A stretch of 64,000 nucleotides of DNA, taken from Ostreococcus lucimarinus CCE9901 (lineage: Eukaryota; Chlorophyta; Mamiellophyceae; Mamiellales; Bathycoccaceae). Below, piece after piece: positions 1-10,013 of the stretch. The stretch spans positions 372,001-436,000 of the forward strand of contig NC_009367.1 in the NCBI RefSeq assembly GCF_000092065.1, given 5' to 3'. A program made the position numbers and the translations under genes. Under the pieces are notes generated by a model. That model was not told where the DNA came from, searched no databases, and saw nothing but the letters and a program-made list of their open reading frames with translations. Within the stretch, counting starts at the first letter, position 1. Every line of letters begins with the position of its first letter.

Positions 1-402
1 GTCGCGTGTCGCTCGCACAGCAGCGGCAAGTCCTCTATTCGCACTCCGTGTCCGTCGTCTTGCACTCGCAACAGTTTATTCCCGCCCTCCCTCGTCGTCA
101 CCGCGATCGACTTCGCGCCCGCGTCCAACGAGTTCTCCACCAGCTCTTTCAGCGCGTTCGACGGTCGATGGATCACCTGCGCGCGCGTTCGGTCGTCGCG
201 TCGTCTCGCGTCGTCAGTCGCGCGTTCGCGTCGTCCGTCGTCGAGCTGACGTTCAAACATTCAATCTCTCATCGCGCGCGCCGTCGCGCGCCGGCCCTCG
301 ACGCACCTCTCCCGCGGCGACGCGATTGACGACGTCGCTCGGCAGGCGCCCGATGGCGCGCGGCGTCGACGCGCCGTCGCGCGCGCCGTCACCGCGCGTC
401 AT
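1..402 (-). CDS. MLH1: DNA mismatch repair protein MLH1 (5' part, cut by window edge)
   Basis: This is the N-terminal GHL-ATPase domain of the MutL homologue MLH1, which works with MutS complexes in nuclear mismatch repair. Exon 1 (402-307) starts at ATG 402 and ends in RVAAGE. Exon 2 (176-1) continues [20 protein letters not shown], the ATP-binding E-N motif, followed by [11 protein letters not shown], the DxGxG motif. The exons join in phase 0 across a 130-nt intron (306-177) with donor GTGCGT, acceptor CAG and a CTGAC branch-like motif at 217-213. The protein continues beyond base 1. Its ATG lies 75 bp from the divergent gene at 477. MLH1 is preferred over PMS2/MLH3 from the wording of the [17 protein letters not shown] block; the MutL family itself is certain. 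Confidence 0.9.
177..306 (-). other. Spliceosomal intron of MLH1
   Basis: Donor GTGCGT at 306-301, acceptor CAG at 179-177, branch-like CTGAC at 217-213. Removing it restores the uninterrupted MutL block RVAAGE-VIHRP. Confidence 0.85.
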
Positions 403-476
403 GACGAATCCTTTCGCCGCACACCGCGTCGCGCTCTGCCGCGCGCGCGCCGTCGGGCGCGCCCGCGCGTCGACGC

Positions 477-1454
477 ATGCGCGCCGCCGCCCGCGCGCGC
501 TCGCCCGCGCGCTCGAGCGCGCCCGCGCGCGCCGTCGCGCGCCGTCGACCGGCGCCGATTCGCCGCCGCCGCGCCGCGCGCGCCGACGCGACCGCGACGC
601 GCTCGAGCGCCGACGACCGCGACGCGCTCGACGCGTTCGCGCGCGCGACGCCGCGCGCGACGCGCGCGTTCGAGCTCCTGCGCGAAAGCCGACGCGCGAT
701 CGACGCGGAGGCGATGACGGCGATGTGCTACGTCGGCGCGATTCGGCGTCGGCGCGCGACGCGCGGCGAGACGGCGTGCGTCGCGAAGATTTGTGAACGG
801 TGGAGCGCGCGCGTCGGCGGGCGACTGGGACGCGTGCGAGCGTCGCTGGAGGCGGAGGATGGGTCGGCGGCGGCGCGAGCGGTGGCGAGGGAGGTGGGAA
901 AGTGCGAGGCGGAGGCGACGGCGCTCGCGCGGCGATTCGCGCACGAGGCGATCGAGGCGACGGAGGCGTTCGAGACGCGCGAGGCGGCGGACGACGCGAC
1001 GACGTCCGAGGCGCGCGGTGACGGTGACGGTGACGGTGACGGTGACGGCGTGAATGGGATACCGGAGAAGTGGCGCATGGCGTGCGGGAACGTGAACGGA
1101 TACTTGGAGTACGCGGGGGCGACGTTGACGTTTGAGGAGTGGGCGCGGGTGCGCGAGGCGTTCGACGCCGTCGTGACGGAGGTGGACGGGGACGACGCGA
1201 GCGCGCGGTACGTGCGCGACGATGGGAATTGGAACGCGATGAAGGCGATGATGGATGATTCCGTCGTGCGACCGAGAAGGCTGTCGCAGGTGGAGAATAA
1301 CGCGCGGTACGCGAACGCCAAAGCCGAGCTCGACGAGGCGAAAAAGGCGTGGAAGGAGGCGAACGAAATTTACAAGGACGCGCGAAGGAGAATTAAGCAG
1401 GCCAGGCACGAGGTGCACAAAACGCGCAAGGCGGTGAGAATAGAGTACAGATGA
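477..1454 (+). CDS. Hypothetical protein with charged C-terminal helix
   Basis: 325 codons from ATG 477; no family recognised. The first 45 residues are Arg/Ala-rich and could be an organelle-targeting presequence or untranslated leader. The middle is Ala/Glu-rich and probably helical. Near residue 181 a GGTGAC hexamer repeat encodes a (GD) run. A better-conserved-looking block follows (EKWRMACGNVNGYLEYAG). The last 60 residues are a highly charged helix (KAWKEANEIYKDARRRIKQ) that could be a coiled coil. The long minus-strand ORF over the same bases is only an Arg-rich antisense shadow. The exact start is uncertain because the upstream sequence is also open. Confidence 0.6.
   Translation: MRAAARARSPARSSAPARAVARRRPAPIRRRRAARADATATRSSADDRDALDAFARATPRATRAFELLRESRRAIDAEAMTAMCYVGAIRRRRATRGETACVAKICERWSARVGGRLGRVRASLEAEDGSAAARAVAREVGKCEAEATALARRFAHEAIEATEAFETREAADDATTSEARGDGDGDGDGDGVNGIPEKWRMACGNVNGYLEYAGATLTFEEWARVREAFDAVVTEVDGDDASARYVRDDGNWNAMKAMMDDSVVRPRRLSQVENNARYANAKAELDEAKKAWKEANEIYKDARRRIKQARHEVHKTRKAVRIEYR
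1017..1046 (+). repeat. GGTGAC hexanucleotide microsatellite (5 units)
   Basis: Five perfect tandem GGTGAC units inside the hypothetical gene at 477-1454, read as alternating Gly-Asp. Length changes would keep the reading frame. Confidence 0.95.
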
Positions 1455-1510
1455 TGACGATGACAATCCGCGGTACGAGTAGTAGTTTTGTAAGGTGACG
1501 CGTACGACAT

Positions 1511-3319
1511 CTAAGGACGAGACGTCTTCAAAACCTCGACGCACCAGTTGCCGTGATCGTAATACGCCGCCGTGACCTCGCACCAAGGAAGGTTTTCAAA
1601 CAGCTTTGGAAGCTCACCCTCGGTGTACACGTGACAATATCGCTGATACACAACCGATCGTTTCTCGCGATCGGCCTCACCGTGCGTGGGCGCGCCGCTC
1701 ACGCGCGATTGGCGCTCTCGCTCGTCCTCGGGCGCGACGCCCTTGACTTTGATCTTGTTATGAAACGGCACCAAGACGTCTTGGCCTTCAAATTGGTGAC
1801 CAGAAACCCCCCCTTGCTCTTGCTCGAGCGCCCAGGCGTAGAATAATGCGACACCACCAACCTTGACGATGCGCATCGTTTCCTTTACGAGCTCCACGCG
1901 ACGTTCGGGAGACGATATGTGATGCAACACGGCGATGTTGAGCGCGTAGTCGAACACGTCGGATCGATACGGCAAAATAACGGCGTCGGCCACCATTACC
2001 TCGTATCCGCTATCGCGACAGATTTCAATCAAGCCTCTGCTAAAGTCGCTTCCGAGCGCGAAACCACCGCCCTTGACGATTTCGGGAATGTTCTTACCGT
2101 TGCCGCATCCGACGTCCGCGGCGAGCAAACCGGGCGGCTGTTTCCTAACGAAAGCCTCCACCCCGGTCCACGCGCGATACCTCGTGCCGTGCCATTGCTG
2201 CGCGACGATATCGTACACCTTCTGCACGTGCTCGCGCTCGACTTCGGGCATCGCTGTCACCTTTTCCGCGGCGTCTATGAAATTTTCTGGCACCACGGCG
2301 CACGCTCGCTTGGGCGGCTTCTTCACCAACTCTGTCGCCGTCGTCCCTGCGTTCGACACGCTCGTTTTTACGGACGGCGACGGATTCTTCCTCGTCGCCT
2401 CTTCCATTTCGAGCGCATCCGACCGCTTACCTTCCTTGCGCAACTGTTTCGCCTTCTTACGCTCCTCTCGCGCCGCCTTGATCGCCGCCCTCTCGGCGGC
2501 GATGCTCTCGCGTCGTCTCTGCTCCTCGGAAACTTCCTTGGGTTCCTTCAACGAATCGTCTCGACCGACCGCGCGCTTTTCCCTATACATCGCTCGAAAC
2601 TGCTCCGTCATCGCCATCTGCGCCGCGATCGCGTCGCCTTCGGTATTCGCCGCCATTCGTCGTCTAAACGTGAGCGAAATCCTATCCTCGCTCACGGGCG
2701 GAATCGCGTGCTCGTACTCGTCCGCCGCCCTTCCCTCCATGCGCACCGCCGATTTCGCCGGAAGCACCACCCTGAACTCCTCCCCCTCATAAACGACCCC
2801 CGGATCCGGTTTTTCGTCCCCACTCGGCCACAGCATCCCTCGCCCCATCGTCATCGTCTGCGCGCTCGCCAACGAAACCGTCACAAACGGCCGCGCGAAC
2901 GTCGGATTATCGATGTGCGGCGGTATCCACTGTCCCTTCCCGTACACGTTCACCGTGCACGAATCCATCTTTTCATCCTTCCCGATCACCCCTCTCGCCA
3001 CCAGCGCGTCCAGCACGTCTTCAAACATCGCCGGCATCGCCGCTACGCGCGTCTCCGCGTCCACTCGGTTACTGTGCGTGTACGTCCCGTACTGCAGCAT
3101 CTCCCTCGACTGATCCCTTCGCGCCCACTTCGGCGGCACCGGCGCGTGCGTCTTACCCTCAAGCTCCCCTCGCCGTCCTCGCTCGAGCTCTTCCGCGACC
3201 CACGCGCACACCGCGTCGTGCAAACCGTCGTCGACGGCGTCTCGAAAGACCTCGGCGCCGATCGTTTCGACGTCCGCGCGCGTCGCGCGCGCCGCGGCCG
3301 ACGCGCCGGACGCCGTCAT
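1511..3319 (-). CDS. ALKBH8: AlkB dioxygenase-TRM9 methyltransferase fusion (ALKBH8-like)
   Basis: 602 residues from ATG 3319. The N-terminal half is a 2-oxoglutarate/Fe(II) AlkB domain: iron ligands H135-x-D137 (in IPPHID) and H204, with the 2-OG-binding Arg in RISLTFR (213-219). A charged linker (about 265-310, KAAREERKKAKQ) leads to a class I SAM methyltransferase of the TRM9 type, with motif I DVGCGNGK at 402-409 and YALNIAVLHHIS after it. In animals ALKBH8, the TRM9-like half makes mcm5U at the tRNA wobble uridine and the AlkB half hydroxylates it. The RRM that precedes AlkB in the animal protein is absent here. The gene ends 56 bp from the end of the convergent hypothetical gene. Confidence 0.9.
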   Translation of the reverse strand: MTASGASAAARATRADVETIGAEVFRDAVDDGLHDAVCAWVAEELERGRRGELEGKTHAPVPPKWARRDQSREMLQYGTYTHSNRVDAETRVAAMPAMFEDVLDALVARGVIGKDEKMDSCTVNVYGKGQWIPPHIDNPTFARPFVTVSLASAQTMTMGRGMLWPSGDEKPDPGVVYEGEEFRVVLPAKSAVRMEGRAADEYEHAIPPVSEDRISLTFRRRMAANTEGDAIAAQMAMTEQFRAMYREKRAVGRDDSLKEPKEVSEEQRRRESIAAERAAIKAAREERKKAKQLRKEGKRSDALEMEEATRKNPSPSVKTSVSNAGTTATELVKKPPKRACAVVPENFIDAAEKVTAMPEVEREHVQKVYDIVAQQWHGTRYRAWTGVEAFVRKQPPGLLAADVGCGNGKNIPEIVKGGGFALGSDFSRGLIEICRDSGYEVMVADAVILPYRSDVFDYALNIAVLHHISSPERRVELVKETMRIVKVGGVALFYAWALEQEQGGVSGHQFEGQDVLVPFHNKIKVKGVAPEDERERQSRVSGAPTHGEADREKRSVVYQRYCHVYTEGELPKLFENLPWCEVTAAYYDHGNWCVEVLKTSRP

Positions 3320-3696
3320 CGCGTCGACCGCGCGCGTCGTCGTCCGGTTCCTTCGCTCGCGCGCGCGCCGAGGCGTCGAGCGTCGCGCGACGCCGCGCGA
3401 AGCGACGCGGTGTGCGCGCCGCGCGCCGTCCGTCGCGCGACCTAAACCGTTTTTTTTTGCCGATTCGGCGCCGGCACGCGCGCGTCGCGACGCGACGCGC
3501 GCGACGACGGGCGACGCGACGCGCCGAAAACGATGGATCGCTTCGTTTTCGACGCCCCCGCGCGCGCGACGCGACGCGCGCGCGACGCGACGCGCGTCGA
3601 AGGCCGACGGCGGCGCGCGCGACGGACCGTTTTTATTTTACTCGAGCGCGAAACGCACGTCGACGGAAAACGCGTCACACGGCGACGCGCGCGACG
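3320..3696. promoter_or_regulatory. Divergent intergenic region, ALKBH8-like / CS-domain gene
   Basis: 377 bp between two divergent start codons. It is mostly GC-rich CGCG repeats, with a T-rich run at about 3449-3458 and a second T/A-rich stretch at about 3630-3640 just before the CS-domain gene. These are the only plausible core-promoter features. Arg-rich ORFs crossing it look like compositional artefacts. Confidence 0.4.
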
Positions 3697-4329
3697 ATGG
3701 GCGCCGGCGACGCCGACGATGGGTACGACAGCGACGGATGCGTCGCGCGCGCCGACGGCGACGCCGACTCGGCGCGCGCGCGTCGCGCGTGGTCGTCCGC
3801 GTGTCGCGGTTCTTCGAGGTGCTGGACGGAGATTGCGTTGTGGAATCAAACGACGTCGACGGTGGAGATCACCGTCGAACTGCCCGCGAACACGCGCGGG
3901 CGGGACGTGCGCGTGACGGTCGACGACGGCGCGCTGACGGTGTGGACGTCGTGGCACGGCGTCGTCGAGGGATTATCCGGCGCGCTCGCGCGGCGAGTCA
4001 AGGCGGACGAGACGGCGTGGAGCGTCGCGTCGGACGCGCTCGAAATCGTCCTCGCGAAGGACGCCGACCGCGACGGCGATCCGTGGGGATGCGTGTTCGC
4101 GGACGCTCGCCTCGGGTGCGCCAAGTCGCCGCGGGAGGTTTTGAAGGACATGGTGTTCGCAGACGAACCCTTCGATTCCGCGGACGATTTCTCGCTCGAG
4201 AGTCGAGCGCTCCTGGGCGAGATGCGTCAACGCCACGCCGCGCTCGTCCGCGGCGCGCTCGTCGATCCGGGAGACGATTTAGATTTTAAGCTCGGGTTGG
4301 CGTTGAACGCCAACGCGCGCTTCGCGTGA
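3697..4329 (+). CDS. CS-domain (NudC/p23-like) protein
   Basis: 210 residues from ATG 3697. An acidic N-terminus (DADDGYDSDG) is followed by a CS domain at about residues 45-130: WTEIALWNQTTSTVEITVELP begins the seven-strand beta sandwich, VRVTVDDGALTVW is its core, and it closes with LEIVLAKD. CS domains of NudC and p23 proteins bind HSP90 or dynein-related clients; which partner applies is not visible. The order (CS domain, then a short charged helix containing EMRQRHAALV) resembles the small NudC-domain proteins (NUDCD2-like). The in-frame region upstream is Arg-rich and has no plausible ATG, so this start was chosen. Confidence 0.75.
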   Translation: MGAGDADDGYDSDGCVARADGDADSARARRAWSSACRGSSRCWTEIALWNQTTSTVEITVELPANTRGRDVRVTVDDGALTVWTSWHGVVEGLSGALARRVKADETAWSVASDALEIVLAKDADRDGDPWGCVFADARLGCAKSPREVLKDMVFADEPFDSADDFSLESRALLGEMRQRHAALVRGALVDPGDDLDFKLGLALNANARFA

Positions 4330-4429
4330 GAACTCGCGTGAGAATTCCGCGCGCTTCGCGCGTCGCCTTCGCGTTCGCCGCGCCGCCGGCGCCGCACTCG
4401 TCGTCGCGCGTGTCGCGCGCCGTCCCGTC

Positions 4430-5380
4430 ATGTCGCTCCCCGAGGACGGGCTCGATCTGTTACCCGCGGCGTCCTTCGACGTCTCGGGCGTCGCGCACGT
4501 CGTGCCGACGCGCCACGGCCCCGTCACCGTCACCGCGCAGGGCGCCGATCGCTCGAGACCCGCGCTCGTCACCTACCACGACGTCGGTTTAAACCACCGC
4601 ACGTGCTTCCAGCCGCTGTTCGTGTGCGCGGGACCGCGGAGCGACCTCGTCAGCAGGTTCTGCGCGTATCACATCGACGCCCCGGGGTGCCAGGACGGCG
4701 CGCGGGGGCGAGATCGAGGCGGGGACGGGGACGCGGCGACGACGGCGACGACGCTGGACGCGCACGCGGAGATCGTCGAGGACGTCGTGAAACACTTTGG
4801 ATTGCGCGATGTGACGTGCTTGGGGGTCGGCGCGGGAGCGACGGTGATGGCGCTGTACGCGGGACGACACTCGAGCGCGTGTCGGGCGGGAATATTCGTG
4901 TCGCCGAGTTGCGGACGAGCGAGGACGATGGAGCACGCGTTGGGGGCGGTTTGCAAGTTTAATTTGAAGCGTCACGGATGGACGCCGTGGACGTTGAAAC
5001 ACTTGCTGAAGCGAATGTTTAGTTATCGCGGACTTGGTGGGTCGAATGGGATGTACGAGAGCGATCTGGCGCAGACGGCGCGAAGGGAGATGCGAGAGAT
5101 GAACCCGGAGGCGACGTTGGCGTATTACGACGCGGCGTTGCATCGATTGGATAACGAGCACGTGTACGCGTCGTTAGACATAGACGCGATGATTTTGGCG
5201 GGAACGAGCAGCCCTTGGTACAAGGACACGATCGTGATGAATTCGTTGATGAAGGCGAGCAAGACGAGCTGGATCGAGATCGAGGGCTGCGGCACCGTGG
5301 CGACGATGGAGGATCCGCAGCAGCTCCTGTCGCCGATTAATTTGTTCATCCAGCGTTTGAAGAGCCAAGGGTTGGCGTGA
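4430..5380 (+). CDS. NDRG/NDL family protein (alpha/beta-hydrolase fold)
   Basis: 316 residues from ATG 4430. The N-terminus shows the NDR signature: HGPVTVTAQG, then LVTYHDVGLNHRTCFQPLF, then YHIDAPGCQDGA. An acidic insert follows, then LGVGAGATVMALYAGRH where a hydrolase nucleophile elbow would lie. As in other NDRG proteins the Ser nucleophile is missing (GVGAGA), so no enzyme activity is expected. Plant NDL proteins bind G-protein beta/gamma and affect auxin transport; animal NDRG proteins act in stress and differentiation. It is about the usual length. It follows the CS-domain gene in the same direction by 100 bp and converges on the helicase gene with 64 bp between stops. Confidence 0.85.
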   Translation: MSLPEDGLDLLPAASFDVSGVAHVVPTRHGPVTVTAQGADRSRPALVTYHDVGLNHRTCFQPLFVCAGPRSDLVSRFCAYHIDAPGCQDGARGRDRGGDGDAATTATTLDAHAEIVEDVVKHFGLRDVTCLGVGAGATVMALYAGRHSSACRAGIFVSPSCGRARTMEHALGAVCKFNLKRHGWTPWTLKHLLKRMFSYRGLGGSNGMYESDLAQTARREMREMNPEATLAYYDAALHRLDNEHVYASLDIDAMILAGTSSPWYKDTIVMNSLMKASKTSWIEIEGCGTVATMEDPQQLLSPINLFIQRLKSQGLA

Positions 5381-5444
5381 GATTTCGACACGTCGGCGCT
5401 GCGATAGCCTAGTACTTCTACATCGACTACATCGACTACTGTAG

Positions 5445-7664
5445 CTAATTTCTAATAATTCTACGCACGATGTCATGCTCGGAGACGATGACGTCGCGCG
5501 CCGCGGCGTCTTCGACGAGCGAACGCAACGCGTCGACGCCGCATCGAGACAACGTATCGCGCGACCCGAGGACAATTGAGGAATATTTTGCGCGCGTCAG
5601 CGCGACGTTGAGACGACGTTTATCGGATAAAAATCCCACGTTCGCCTTTGCGTTGCTTCGCACGGCGGAACACACGACGACGTCCGCCTCGCTTCCTTGA
5701 AACGAATCGACGCTGTGCACCGCCACATCGCGAACGCCTGCTCGTTGCAAAGCTCGAGCGATGGCACGAACTTGCGCGCTGTAAAACGTAATGCACACGA
5801 CGAAAAGCGTCGGAGACTTGGTTTTCAACGCTCGAATCAGCGCACACGCGACGTCGGCCTCGCGCTGGTTCCACTTCGATTTTCCCACTCCGCCACTCTC
5901 GACGCTCGCCACGTCCACGAAGGCGTACGACGGCACGCTGGATGAAAGACCTTGCGGGAGATTTCGCGTCAACACGTGATCGGCGTTCGCGAGGCGTCCA
6001 CCGTAAAATTGCGCTGCAGGCCAACTCGCGATCGACGGATGCATTCGGTATTGCGTGTCGAGCAAACTCGCGCGCTCGGCGTTCGCGGACATCAATCGTT
6101 CCATGAGCGAAGTCGCGTGGCCGTGACGTCGAGCGATTTCCGAGATCAACGTGGCTGGCAACTGCGCAGGATCGCCCACGAGCAGTGCTTTTCTTGGATA
6201 CCGCAAAAATGGAATCGCAATCTCCGGCTCGAGCGCCTGCGCGGCTTCGTCCACGACGAGGGCGTCGGGCTGCTCGAGCGAAGACATGATCGACTGGCCT
6301 GCGCTCGCGAGCGTGCAGAACACCAAGCTCGCGCGATTCAAAGCTTCGCGCGCGAATTCATCCGAACGCTCACCGCGCCCCGAGCCCTTTTCGATTTCTC
6401 GCGCGATCTCCTCACCTCGAGCGCGCATGGACGCTTCGTCGTCCATCGCGGCGACGGCGGAGAGACCTTCGGCGACGACGCCCTTGCAAAACGAAGGCGC
6501 TATGGATTCCAGAGCTCGCCGCGCGGCTTTCGCGCTCTCGCGAATGCCGTCGCCTCCCGAAACGAAAGATCGTCGAAAAGACGACGCGATGACGTTGCAA
6601 CGTTCGAAAATGAAATAATCCATCGCCCCGCCGTCGACCGACGACGCCTCTCGCAACGTATCCTCGGCGCCCGTGAGCACGCACGGCGCGGCGTCTTCGC
6701 CGCACGTTCGCAGGTAAAGTTCCATCACGACGCACACAGCCTTGTTGCTCGGCGCGCACACGAGTACGCGCTGTTTCTTCGCCGCGAGCACCGCGAGGAG
6801 CGATACGATGAAGTGCGTCTTCCCACATCCCGGCGGTCCTTGAACCATTTGTAACTGATCGAAATGCCCGTCGCGCGCGAAGAATCGACGCAACGCCCGT
6901 CGCTGCGACGCATTCAGCGGTAAAACGTACTCGCCCTCGCGCTCGTCGCACGAGGATTCATCATCACCCTCGACACCACTTTTCCCGTCGACTCGCTCGT
7001 CGTCGTCTTCGTCGGAATCGCTAAATTTTATGTGCGTCGCGCGTTTGGCGCCGACGATTTGGTGCGCAAACGCCACGCGCGGTCGCACGAAGCACGCGTG
7101 CGCCATGCGCTGATACGAGACGAGCGACGCCAGCGCGACGGCTTTAAACTCGACGCCCTCGACGTCGTCGAAAATGCGCGAACGTTTCGCCAACAGCGGC
7201 ACGACGTCCGCGCCCCGCGCGTCGCCGCGTCCCCGCACGAGCGCGAGCGCCGAGCGCGTCTCGTCGTCGGCGCGACGCAACAGCACCACCGTCGCCGGTC
7301 GACGCCAATCCGCGTCGTCGCCTCCGCGCCTCGCCGTCTTCTCGCCACCGACGCGTCGCGCGCTCAGCTCCACGAATCCATCGCTCGCGCGCGTCTCCAC
7401 CACCTCCGCGTCGAACGCTTCGCCTCGTCCTCGCGACGTCGCCGCCGCCGTCGTCGCCCGCGCCTCCTCGTACGCCAACGCCTCGCACGTCGCGTACCAC
7501 GCGTCCGCGCTCGCGTACGTCGCGCGCGCCGCCACCATCCGCCCGCCCTCGCCCTCCCGCGCGTTCGCCGTCAGGTCTTTCGCCGTCCACGCCGCGACGG
7601 TTCGCTCGAACGCCGTCGCCGCCGTCGTCGCCCGTCGTCCCGTCGCGCGTCGTCGCCGTCGCCG

Positions 7665-7695
<31 letters not shown>

Positions 7696-7823
7696 AACGC
7701 GTCGCGCGACCTCGCGAGCGCGGACGATTCTTCTTCTTCTTCTTCGTCGTCGTCGCCGTCGTCGATCGCGCGCGCGTCGTCTCGGTCGTCGACCGCGCCG
7801 TCCCAGCCGAAATCGCTCTCCAT
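5445..7823 (-). CDS. Superfamily 1 RNA/DNA helicase (Sen1/UPF1/IGHMBP2 type)
   Basis: 792 residues from ATG 7823. The acidic N-terminus is followed by a beta-barrel-like region, then the SF1B motor: Walker A GPPGCGKTH (about 329-337), motif II VVDEAAQALEPE (about 524-535), motif III LVGDPAQLPAT, motif IV QYRMHPSIASWP, motif V VDSFQGSEADVVV and motif VI RLNVALTRAK. This set defines UPF1-like helicases, which unwind RNA or DNA 5' to 3'. SEN1-type (transcription termination, R-loops) and IGHMBP2-type cannot be separated by eye, and there is no UPF1 CH domain. Asp and Arg runs at 45-60 come from CGT/GAC repeats. Confidence 0.88.
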
Positions 7824-7981
7824 CGCGCGCGTCGCGTCGCTCGCGCCTACGCCGTCGCCGACGCGCGTCGCGCGCGACGCGCGTCGCGCTCGAGCATCCC
7901 GCGCGCGCGCGCGCGCTCGCGGGGCCGCGCGACGACGCGCGGCGTCAGATTGTGACGCGGCATCGCGTCGGCGCTTCGCGA

Positions 7982-9910
7982 ATGTCGCGCGCGACCGACG
8001 CGGCGACCGGCGCCGCGTTCGTCGCGATCGACGACGACGACGGGACTCCGACGGTGGTGTTCGCGACGCTCGCGGGCGACGACGGCGCGCTCGCCGCGGA
8101 GCTGCGCGCGATGTGCGCGAACGTCGTCGACGGGAGATTCGCGTTTCCCGAGCGTCGCGCCGCGGCGCGCGCGCGGACGACGGACGGCGCGACGACGACG
8201 ACGCGATTCACGTTTTGCCTGACGCGCGCGGACGGCGCGCGGACGATCGGGGCGGTGCGACGCGTCGGCGCGAGGCGGGCGGCGGCGGCGCTGACGCGGA
8301 CGGCGCGGTTCGAGTACCACGACGACGTCCTGCGACACGCGATGACGCGCGCGATGGAGGCGCTGGACGCGACGGCGCGCGGGACGACGCGGGAACTCGC
8401 GCGGGGGGACGCGCTGTGGGAGTACCTGGATCGAACGATCGGGACGCGGGCGCCGACGGCGGGGACGACGGCGGACGTCGGGCTGCCGTGGACCGAGTTC
8501 GCGGGCGTCGCGACGCAGAGCGTGCGGCTGCGAGCGCCGGATCTGAGGAAGGAGTTTAACGGGGGGATAAAATTTACGGCGCTGTTGGACTGCGGGCACG
8601 TGGAGGCGGTGCTGGCGCTGTTCGCGGCGTTGGTGACGGAGCGACGGGTGGTGCTGACGAGCGGGCGGTTGGAGGCGGTGAGCGCGGCGGTGCACGCGGC
8701 GAACGCGGCGCTGTATCCGCTGAGTTGGCAGCACATATTTTTACCCGTCGTTCCGGAGGCGTTTTTGGATTATTTGACGGCGCCGATGCCGTTTTTGGTC
8801 GGTTTGCATTCGAGTCTGTCGGAGGACGCGAAGCGACTTCCGTGCGACGACGTCTTTACGTTGAATCTCGACGACGGATCGTTCACGTACTTTGAGGAAG
8901 ATTTCGAGGCGATTCCGTCCGGTCCGTTCACGCTCCTTCGCGTCGGGTTGCTCAGGGAGATCGAGCGCACGCGAGGTGAAGACTCGCAAGCGGTGGCGCG
9001 CGTGTTTCGAACGTTTTTCTCGAGCGTGCTCGGGCCGTACAAGCAGCACATCAAGGGCGTCGTCGCGCATCCGCCGCCTCGAGACGCCATCATCGCCGAT
9101 AGTTTATGGCTCGACCAACGAGGACTCGAGCTCGGAAACTTGAAGCACGCCGGCATTCTCGCCGCGATGCGAGGGACGCAAATGTACGAAGTCTTCGTGC
9201 GACAGCGATTGCGCATGTGCGCCCAGGTGGCGAGGAAAACCGGCTTCGTGCCCATGGGGGACGAAATCGTCGATTTCGATCTCGAAGAGGGCGAGTTGAC
9301 GCTTTCTGATTTAATGATGCGAGGTCAAGCGTTGTCCGAGCAGTTCGCCTCCGCTTCGTCGCACGCGTTCTCCGTGGGAAGCTCCGCGCTTCGCGAGACG
9401 ATGCGAAAGGCGAAGAAGGCGTACTCGACGTCAAAGACGATTCAGGGCATGCGCGAGGCGTTCGCATCGAAACGTTCGCAGCTCGCACACTCAATAGGAA
9501 AACTCAGAGAAAAGAGTTCGGAGGATTTGCAGGCGAAATGGGCGGAGTGGACGGACGAGGGAACGGCGAAGAATTTGAGTTTCGCCGAGGCGTCGACCGC
9601 AGAGGCGCCGGTTCCCGCGCCGCCGCAGACGCAATCACCGGTGGTCGAGCGCGAAGCCGTCGAAGTGAACGAACCAGTGGCGATGAGCGAGCCCATCGTC
9701 GACTCGCTCGCATCGGCACCGACGCCGGCTCCGACGCTCGCGTCGGCACCGCCGCCACGCGTCGAATCAGTCTCGGGCGCGGCAAACATGATGGCGAACT
9801 TGATGTCTTTCGACGACGCCGGAGACACGCTCGCCCCCGTGACGCCGTCTAAGCGCACGGGCGCGACGATGGCAGACGTTGACGAGCTCCCAAACTTAAT
9901 CGACATGTAG
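7982..9910 (+). CDS. DENN-domain protein (putative Rab GEF)
   Basis: 642 residues from ATG 7982; the open frame extends 30 nt further up only with a GTG. A uDENN-like N-terminus (ATLAGDDGALAAELRAMC) is followed by a central DENN core, VLALFAALVTERRVVLTSG then YPLSWQHIFLPVVPE and YLTAPMPFLVGLH, and by dDENN helices with RVFRTFFSSVLGPYK. The C-terminus is low complexity, rich in Pro, Ala and Glu, and ends in short hydrophobic/acidic pieces (MSFDDAGDTL) that could be peptide-binding motifs. DENN proteins exchange nucleotide on Rab GTPases in membrane traffic; the target Rab is unknown. It is divergent from the helicase gene with a 158-bp shared promoter. Confidence 0.85.
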   Translation: MSRATDAATGAAFVAIDDDDGTPTVVFATLAGDDGALAAELRAMCANVVDGRFAFPERRAAARARTTDGATTTTRFTFCLTRADGARTIGAVRRVGARRAAAALTRTARFEYHDDVLRHAMTRAMEALDATARGTTRELARGDALWEYLDRTIGTRAPTAGTTADVGLPWTEFAGVATQSVRLRAPDLRKEFNGGIKFTALLDCGHVEAVLALFAALVTERRVVLTSGRLEAVSAAVHAANAALYPLSWQHIFLPVVPEAFLDYLTAPMPFLVGLHSSLSEDAKRLPCDDVFTLNLDDGSFTYFEEDFEAIPSGPFTLLRVGLLREIERTRGEDSQAVARVFRTFFSSVLGPYKQHIKGVVAHPPPRDAIIADSLWLDQRGLELGNLKHAGILAAMRGTQMYEVFVRQRLRMCAQVARKTGFVPMGDEIVDFDLEEGELTLSDLMMRGQALSEQFASASSHAFSVGSSALRETMRKAKKAYSTSKTIQGMREAFASKRSQLAHSIGKLREKSSEDLQAKWAEWTDEGTAKNLSFAEASTAEAPVPAPPQTQSPVVEREAVEVNEPVAMSEPIVDSLASAPTPAPTLASAPPPRVESVSGAANMMANLMSFDDAGDTLAPVTPSKRTGATMADVDELPNLIDM

Positions 9911-10013
9911 AAACGTAGGAATAGCGCGCGCACTGTAAATAGCTTCAGCTTAGACGCTCGACGAAACGCGACGACTACTGTACGATTATCAAATCTCTAA
10001 ACTCTTGATCGAA

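Noticed and set aside
399-1586. 395-codon minus-strand ORF opposite the hypothetical gene
   Set aside because: Almost pure Arg/Ala/His; antisense shadow created by GC-rich codons, and it overlaps MLH1 exon 1.
1919-3445. 508-codon plus-strand ORF across the ALKBH8-like gene
   Set aside because: Arg/His-rich antisense frame with no motifs; the minus-strand AlkB-TRM9 protein is unmistakable.
7032-7955. Long plus-strand ORF opposite the helicase N-terminus
   Set aside because: Arg/His-rich antisense frame; the helicase frame carries all SF1 motifs.
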